Source: Ascarosepion bandense
Taxonomy: Eukaryota > Mollusca > Cephalopoda > Sepiida > Sepiidae
Reading direction: 5' to 3'
Assembly (NCBI GenBank): GCA_037127315.1
Contig: JBBBDQ010001613.1
Coordinates: forward strand, 540,877-604,876
DNA: 64,000 bases
The notes under the pieces were generated by a model that saw nothing but the letters and a program-made list of their open reading frames with translations, did no database searches and had not been told where the DNA came from. Of the stretch, positions 56,161 to 64,000 are shown piece after piece (positions within the stretch are counted from its first letter, which is position 1; each line of letters opens with the position of its first letter). The position numbers and the translations under genes are program-made.

Positions 56161-56411
56161 ACTTCTACTCCAACAGCTTCTTTTCTCGCACTTCCCGCCT
56201 GTGGAATTCCCTCCCGCATGCTTGCTTCCCCGACGGCTATAACCTCCAGGAGTTTAAATGTAAGGTCAATAGACACCTCCTAACACACTAACCCTCCCAT
56301 TCTCTCCAACTCTCCCCCTATGTACATCCTAACTCGTATATCGCCCTGTGTAACCCCCTGCGCTATAGTGGCAGTGGAATGCCTTGCTTGGGGTGACATG
56401 ATTAAAAAAAA
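56161..56411 (+). mobile_element. CR1/L2-like LINE 3' end, third copy
   Basis: TTCTACTCCAACAGCTTCTT ... GTGGAATTCCCTCCCG, shorter 3' UTR, tail TGGGGTGACATGATTAAAAAAAAA. Inserted between degenerate satellite units. Confidence 0.75.
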
Positions 56412-56412
56412 A

Positions 56413-56869
56413 GTGTTAGTATTGCTAACTGCCGTATTTTCTTAAGTTTTATATATTTAGCGATTAGTTTCGAAAATTACCCTATCTTATAAAGGCAGAT
56501 GGAATTTAAATATAAGACTCGATAATTTCAATCAGTGTTTTAAGTCTCAGATTATTAAGTATCCTTCGAAAGATTCCCATAATTTATGCATGAATCTCGA
56601 TAATTCTCATATCTTCTGAAGGTTTATACAATTTGGGTATTAGTTTTGGTAAGGATCGTACTTGAATATTAGTTTCGGTAAAAAGCGCATCTTTTTAAGA
56701 CTACCATAAATTAGATATTGGTCTCGCTAATTACCGTATTTTCCAAAGGGTCAAAAAATATTAGTGTGAATCTCGATAATTATGGCATCGTCTAAAGGTT
56801 CACATAATTTACGTAATAATCATGATGATTATCCTACCTTTCTGTGTTACTATAATTACTGTAATTTCT
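56413..56869 (+). repeat. Degenerate 48-bp satellite units, right part
   Basis: Continuation of diverged units up to the homogenised core. Confidence 0.75.
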
Positions 56870-59800
56870 AACGAGTAATATAATTAGGTATTAGTCTCGA
56901 TAGTTAACGACCTTTCTAAAGAGTCACATAATGAAGTATTAGTCTCGATAGTTAGCGATGTTTCTAAAGTGTCACATAATTAGGTATTAGTCTCGAGAGT
57001 TACCGACCTTTCTAAAGAGTCACATAATTAGGTATTAGTCTCGATAGTAAGAGATTTTTCTAAAGAATCACATAATTAGGTATTAGTCTCGATAGTTACC
57101 GATTTTTCTAAAGAGTCACATAATGAGGTATTAGTCTCGATAGTAAGCGATTTTTCTAAAGAATCACATAATTAGGTATTAGTCTCGATAGTTACCGATT
57201 TTTCTAAAGAGTCACATAATGAGGTATTAGTCTCGATAGTTACCGACCTTTCTAAAGAGTCACATAATTAGGTATTAGTCTCGATAGTTACCGATTTTTC
57301 TAAAGAGTCACATAATGAGGTATTAGTCTCGATAGTTACCGACATTTCTAAAGAGTCACATAATTAGGTATTAGTCTCGATAGTTACCGATTTTTCTAAA
57401 GAGTCACATAATGAGGTATTAGTCTCGATAGTTACCGATTTTTCTAAAGAGTCACATAATTAGGTATTAGTCTCGATAGTTACCGATTTTTCTAAAGAGT
57501 CACATAATTAGGTATTAGACTCAATAGTAAGCGATTTTTCTAAAGAGTCACATAATAAGGTATTCGTCTCGATAGTTACCGACATTTCTAAAGATTCACA
57601 TAATGAGGTATTAGTCTCGATAGTTACCGACATTTCTAAAGAGTCACATAATGAGGTATTAGTCTCGATAGTTACCGACCTTTCTAAAGAGTCACATGAT
57701 TAGGTATTAGTCTCGATAGTAAGCGATTTTTCTAAAGAATCACATAATTAGGTATTAGTCTCGATAGTTACAGATTTTTCTAAAGAGTCACATAATGAGG
57801 TATTAGTCTCGATAGTTACCGACCTTTCTAAAGAGTCACATAATTAGGTATTAGTCTCGATAGTTACCGATTTTTCTAAAGAGTCACATAATGAGGTATT
57901 AGTCTCGATAGTTACCGATTTTTCTAAAGAGTCACATAATTAGGTATTAGTCTCGATAGTTACCGATTTTTCTAAAGAGTCACATAATTAGGTATTAGAC
58001 TCAATAGTAAGCGATTTTTCTAAAGAGTCACATAATAAGGTATTCGTCTCGATAGTTACCGACATTTCTAAAGATTCACATAATTAGGTATTAGTCTCGA
58101 TAGTTACCGACATTTCTAAAGAGTCACATAATGAGGTATTAGTCTCGATAGTTACCGACCTTTCTAAAGAGTCACATAATGAGGTATTAGTCTCGATAGT
58201 TACCGATCTTTCTAAAGAGTCACATAATTAGGTATTAATCTCGATAGTTACCGATTTTTCTAAAGAATCACATAATTAGGTATTAATCTCGATAGTTACC
58301 GATTTTTCTAAAGAGTCACATAATTAGGTATTCGTCTCGATAGTTACCGACATTTCTAAAGAGTCACATAATTAGGTATTAGTCTCGATAGTTACCGATC
58401 TTTCGAAAGAGTCACATAATTAGGTATTAATCTCGATAGTTACCGATTTTTCTAAAGAATCACATAATTAGGTATTAATCTCGATAGTTACCGATTTTTC
58501 TAAAGAGTCACATAATTCGGTATTCGTCTCGATAGTTACCGACATTTCTAAAGAGTCACATAATTAGGTATTAGTCTCGATAGTTACCGATCTTTCGAAA
58601 GAGTCACATAATTAGGTATTAATCTCGATAGTTACCGATTTTTCTAAAGAGTCACATAATTAGGTATTCGTCTCGATAGTTACCGACATTTCTAAAGAGT
58701 CACATAATTAGGTATTAGTCTCGATAGTTACCGATCTTTCGAAAGAGTCACATAATTAGTTATTCGTTTCGATAGTCACCGACATTTCTAAAGTGTCACA
58801 TAATTAGGTATTAGTCTCGATAGTTACCGACATTTCTAAAGAGTCACATAATTAGGTATTAGTCTCGATAGTTACCGAACTTTCTAAAGAGTCACATAAT
58901 GAGGTTTTAGTCTCGATAGTTACCGACCTTTCTAAAGAGTCGCATAATTAGGTATTAATCTCGATAGTTACGGACCTTTCTAAAGAGTCACATAATTAGG
59001 TATTAGACTGGATAGAAAGCGATTTTTCTAAAGAGTCACATAATTAGGCATTCGTCTCGATAGTTACCGACATTTCTAAAGAGTCACATAATTAGGTATA
59101 CGTTTCGATAGTTACCGATATTTCTAAAGAGTCACAAAATTTGGTATTAGTCTCAATAGTTACCGACCTTTCTAAAGAGTCACATAATTAGGTATTAGTC
59201 TCGATAGTTACCGACCTTTCTAAAGAGTCACATAATTAGCTATTAGTCTCGATAGTTACCGATCTTTCTAAAGAGTCACATAATTAGGTATTAGTCTCAA
59301 TAGTTACCGACATTTCTAAAGAGTCACATAATTAGGTATCAGTCCCGATAGTTACCGACATTTCTAAAGAGTCACATAATTAGGTATTAGTCTCGATAGT
59401 TACCGACCTTTCTAAAGAGTCGCATAATTAGGTATTAATCTCGATAGTTACCGATCTTTCTAAAGAGTCACATAATTAGGTATTAGTCTCGACAGTTACC
59501 GACCTTTCTAAAGTCACATAATTAGGTATTAGTCTCGATAGTTACGGACATTTCTAAAGAGTCACATAATTAGGTATTAGTCTCGATAGTTACCGACCTT
59601 TCTAAAGAGTCACATAATTAGGTATTAGTCTCGATAGTTACCGATCTTTCTAAAGAGTCACATAATTAGGTATTAGTCTCAATAGTTACTGACCTTTCTA
59701 AAGAGTCACATAATTAAGTATTAGTCTCGAAAATTACCGACCTTTCTAAAAAGTCACATAATTAGGTATTAGTCTCGATAGTTACCGACATTTCTAAAGA

Positions 59801-62800
59801 GTCACATAATGAGGTATTAGTCTCGATAGTTACGGACCTTTCGAAAGAGTCACATAATTAGGTATTAGTCTCGATAGTTACCGACCTTTCTAAAGAGTCA
59901 CATAATTAGGTATTAGTCTCGATAGTTAACGACATTTCTAAAGAGTCACATAATTAGGTATAAATCTCGATAGTTACCGATCTTTCTAAAGAGTCACATA
60001 ATTAGGTATTAGTCTCGATAGTTACCGTCCTTTCTAAAGTGTCACATAAATAGGTAAAAGTCTCGATAGTTACGGACATTTCTAAAGAGTCACATAATTA
60101 GGTATTAGTCTCAATAGTTACCGACATTTCTAAAGAATCACATAAATAGGTATTAGTCTCGATAGTTACCGACCTTTCTAAAGAGTCACATAATTAGGTA
60201 TTAGTCTCGATGGTTACGGACATTTCTAAAGAGTCACATAATTAGGTATTACTCTCAATAGTTACCGATATTTCTAAAGAGTCACATAATTAGGTATTAA
60301 TCTCGATAGTTACCGATCTTTCTAAAAAGTCACATAATTAGGTATTAGTCTCGATAGTTACCGATCTTTCTAAAGAGTCACATAATTAGGTATTAGTCTC
60401 GATAGTTACAGACCTTTCTAAAGAGTCACATAATTAGGTATTAGTCTCGATAGTTACCGATCTTTCTAAAGAGTCACATAATTAGGTATTAGTCTCAATA
60501 GTTACCGACCTTTCTAAAGAGTCACATAATTAGGTATTAGTCTCGAAAATTACCGACCTTTCTAAAAAGTCACATAATTAGGTATTAGTCTCGATAGTTA
60601 CCGACCTTTCGAAAGAGTCACATAATTAGGTATTAGTCTCGATGGTTACCGATCTTTCTAAAGAGTCACATAATTAGGTATTAGTCTCGATAGTTACGGA
60701 CCTTTCTAAAGAGTCACATAATTAGGTATTAGTCTCGAAAATTACCGACCTTTCTAAAAAGTCACATAATGAGGTATTAGTCTCGATAGTTACCGATTTT
60801 TCTAAACAGTCACATAATTAGGTATTAGTCTCGATAGTTACCGACATTTCTAAAGAGTCACATAATTAGGTATTAGTCTCGATAGTTAACGACTTTCTAA
60901 AGAGTCGCATAATTAGGTATTAATCTCGATAGCTAACGATCTTTCTAAAGAGTCACATAATTAGGTTTTAGTCTCGATAGTTACCGACCTTTCTAAGGAG
61001 TCACATAATGAGGTATTAGTCTCGATAGTTACCGACCTTTCTAAAAAGTCGCATAATTAGGTATTAATCTCGATAGTTACCGACGTTTCTAAAGAGTCAC
61101 ATGATGATGTATTAGTCTCGATAGTTACGGACCTTTCTAAAGAGTCAGACAATTAGGTATTAGACTGGATAGAAAGCGATTTTTCTACAGAGTCACATAA
61201 TTAGGCATTCGTCTCGATAGTTACCGACATTTCTAAAGAGTCACATAATTAGGTATTAGTCTCAATAGTTACCGAGATTTCTAAAGAGTCACATAATTAG
61301 GTATTAGTCTCGATAGTTACCGATCTTTCTAAAGAGTCACATAATTAGGTATTAGTCTCAATAGTAAGCTATTTTTCTAAAGAGTCACATAATAAGGTAT
61401 TAGTCTCGATAGTTACCGACATTTCTAAAGTGTCACATAATAAGGTATTAGTCTCGATAGTTACCGATTTTTCTAAAGAGTCACATAATTAGCTCTTAGT
61501 CTCGATAGTTACCGATTTTTGTAAAGAGTCACATAATTAGGTATTCGTCTCGATAGTTACCGATCTTTCTAAAGAGTCACATAATTAGGTATTCGTTTCT
61601 ATAGTCACCGACATTTCTAAAGAGTCAGATAATTAGGTATTAGTCTCGATAGTTACCGACATTTCTAAAGAGTCACATAATTAGGTATTAGTCTCGATAG
61701 TTACCGACATTTCTAAAGTGTCACATAATTAGGTATTAGTCTCGATAGTTACCGATTTTTCTAAAGAGTCACATAATTAGGTATTCGTTTCTATAGTCAC
61801 CGACATTTCTAAAGAGTCAGATAATTAGGTATTAGTCTCGATAGTTACCGATATTTCTAAAGTGTCACATAATTAGGTATTAGTCTCGATGAATTTACCG
61901 ATTTTTGTAAAGTCTACGCAATTAGAATATTCGTCTCGATAGTTACCGATCTTTCTAAAGAGTCACATAATTAGGTATTCGTTTCTATAGTCACCGACAT
62001 TTCTAAAGTGTCACCTCATTAGGTATTAGTCTCGATAGTTGCAAACATTTACCTAAAGAGTCACATAATTAGTGTGTCGAGAGTTACTGACATTTCTAAA
62101 GAGTCACATAATTAGGTATTAGTCTCGATGGTTACTGATCTTACTAAGAGTCGTAATGAGGTATTAGTCTCGATGATTTTTACGAGCCTTTCTCAAGGAG
62201 TCACATAATGAGGTATTAGTCTCGATGGTTACGGACCTTTCAAAAGAGTCACATAGTGGGTATTAGTCTCGTGGGTGCGATCTTTCTAAGGGAGTCACAT
62301 AATAGGGTATTAGTCTCGATAGTTACCGATTTTTCTGAAAGTCCACGCCAGCGAATACCTTCTAGTCTCGATAGTTGCCGATTTTCTAAGAGTCACATAA
62401 TTGGTATTAGACTCAATAGTAAGCGATTTTTCTAAAGAGTCACATAATAAGGTATTAGTCTCGATAGTTGCGTACTTTCTAACGAGTCACATAATTAGGT
62501 ATTAGTCTCGAAAGTACGATCTTTCTGGAAAACATAATTAGGTATTAGTCTCGATAGTGTGATTTTCTAAAGAGTCCTCATAATTAATTATTCGTCTCGA
62601 TAGGTACCGACATTTCTAAAGATTTACATAATTAGGTATTAGTCTCGATAGTTACCGACATTTCTAAGAGTCACGCAATAAATTGTAGTCTCACGATAGA
62701 TTTCGTCTTTCCAAAGAGTCACATAATTAGGTATTCGTTTCTATAGTCACCGACATTTCAAAGAGTCAGATAATTAGGTATTAGTCTCGATAGTTACCGT

Positions 62801-64000
62801 CATTTCTAAAGAGTCACATAATTATGTATTAGTCTCGATAGTTACAAGTATTTCTAAAGTGTCATGATTAGTATTAGTCTCGATAGTTACCGATTTTTCT
62901 AAAGAGTCACATGATTAGCTCTTAGTCTCGATAGATTTACCGATTTTTGTAAAGAGTCACACAATTAGGTATTCGTCTCGATAGTTACCGTTGCTTTCTA
63001 AAGAGTCACATAATTAGGTATTAGTCTCGATAGTTACCGATTTTGTAAAGAGTCACATAATTAGGCATTCGTCTCGATAGTTACCGACATTTCTAAAGAG
63101 TCACATAATTAGGTATAAGTTTCGATAGTTACCGATATTTCTAAAGAGTCACAAAATTTGGTATTAGTCTCAATAGTTCCTGACATTTCTAAAGAGTCAC
63201 ATAATTAGGTATTAGTCTCGATAGTTACCGACCTTTTCTAAAGAATCACATAATGTTAGAATCGTAGTCTCGATAGTTACCGATCTTTCTAAAGTCCGTA
63301 TAATTAGGTATTAGTCTCGATAGTTACCAAGTCTTTCTAAAATCACTAATTAGGTATTAGTCTCGATAGTTACTGAGATCTTTCTAAAGAGTCACATAAT
63401 TAGGTATTAGTCTCGATGATTTACCGACCTTTCTAAAGAGACACATAATTAGGTATTTGTCTCGATAGTTACCGATCTTTCTAAGGTCATAAATTAGGTA
63501 TTAGTTTCAATAGTTACCGACCTAACTAAAGAGTCACATAATTAGGTATTAGTCTCGATAGTTACAGACATTTCTAAAGAGTCGCATAATGAGGTATTAG
63601 TCTCGATAGTTACCGACCTTTCTAAAGAGTCGCATAATTAGGTATTAATCTCGATAGTTACCGATCTTTCTAAAGAGTCAGATAATTACGTATTAGTCTC
63701 GATAGTTACCGACCTTTCTAAAGTGTCACATAATTAGGTATTAGTCTCGATAGTTACCGACATTTCTAAAGAGTCACATAATTAGGTATTAGTCTCGATA
63801 GTTACCGACCTTTCTAAAGAGTCACATAATTAGGTATTAGTCTCGATAGTTACCGATCTTTCTAAAGAGTCACATAATTAGGTATTAGTCTCGAAAATTA
63901 CCGAACTTTCTAAAAAGTCACCTAATGAGGTATTAGTCTCGAAAATTACCGACCTTTCTAAAAAGTCACATAATTAGGTATTAGTCTCGATAGTTACGGA
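56870..64000 (+). repeat. 48-bp satellite core, about 148 units, runs off the window
   Basis: Consensus CACATAATTAGGTATTAGTC, TCGATAGTTACCGACCTTTC, TAAAGAGT. Variant positions (TTAGG/TGAGG, ACCTT/ACATT/TTTTT/TCTTT, TAGTC/TCGTC/TAATC, ATAGTTACC/ATAGTAAGC) form local higher-order patterns, e.g. 57361-57600 repeats at 57841-58080 (480 bp, ten units). 61890-63520 has many extra indels compared with both sides. No coding capacity. Confidence 0.97.

Noticed and set aside
56870..64000. CRISPR-like array of regular repeats
   Set aside because: Units are contiguous 48-bp satellite monomers with no unique spacers, in a eukaryotic context.

Overview
This is a repeat-dense, AT-rich eukaryotic (animal) window with no complete host gene that I can identify. 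The set of elements (Tx1-like and RTE-like LINEs, a Penelope-like element, mariner, Helitron-like elements, several tRNA-derived SINE families, very long simple repeats) fits a large invertebrate genome. A mollusc, possibly a cephalopod, is my best guess from general resemblance; the sequence does not prove it. Nothing here looks bacterial or organellar.

Layout. 0-5.3 kb: a decayed Tx1-like LINE on the minus strand, with broken ORF1 and ORF2. 5.3-16 kb: a mosaic of dispersed repeats, two RTE-like LINE 3' ends, dimeric SINEs, a 22-bp minisatellite and a 55-bp array. 16-23 kb: a solo LTR with a 5-bp target duplication, a Helitron-like element, a Penelope-like element (PLE) bounded by inverted repeats, a minus-strand hammerhead ribozyme, broken hsp70 pieces forming a palindrome, a type II tRNA-like sequence and a foldback MITE. 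24-26 kb: a GAAA microsatellite. 27-36 kb: LINE tails, a 29-bp minisatellite with a 174-bp higher-order period, an internally deleted mariner followed by about 13 tandem copies of its own end, a second Helitron-like copy, SINEs and RTE pieces. 36.5-47 kb: a perfect 197-bp duplication, a 122-bp satellite (about 22 copies) and a 54-bp satellite (about 100 copies). 47-53.8 kb: SINEs, a Tc1-type MITE, RTE/hairpin composites and one possible host terminal exon. 53.8-64 kb: a 48-bp satellite with degenerate, transposon-invaded units on the left and a homogenised core running off the right edge.

The unifying theme is birth of tandem arrays from dispersed elements. In three cases the single-copy founder and the expanded array are both in the window: the mariner terminal repeat, a 55-bp unit inside a dispersed leader-like repeat, and a 54-bp unit inside a roughly 480-bp dispersed element. 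The best functional candidate is the hammerhead ribozyme at 20925-20981, whose helices and catalytic core are all present. All coding sequences of mobile elements are broken, apart from one 316-codon RTE-like reverse-transcriptase fragment that stays open.
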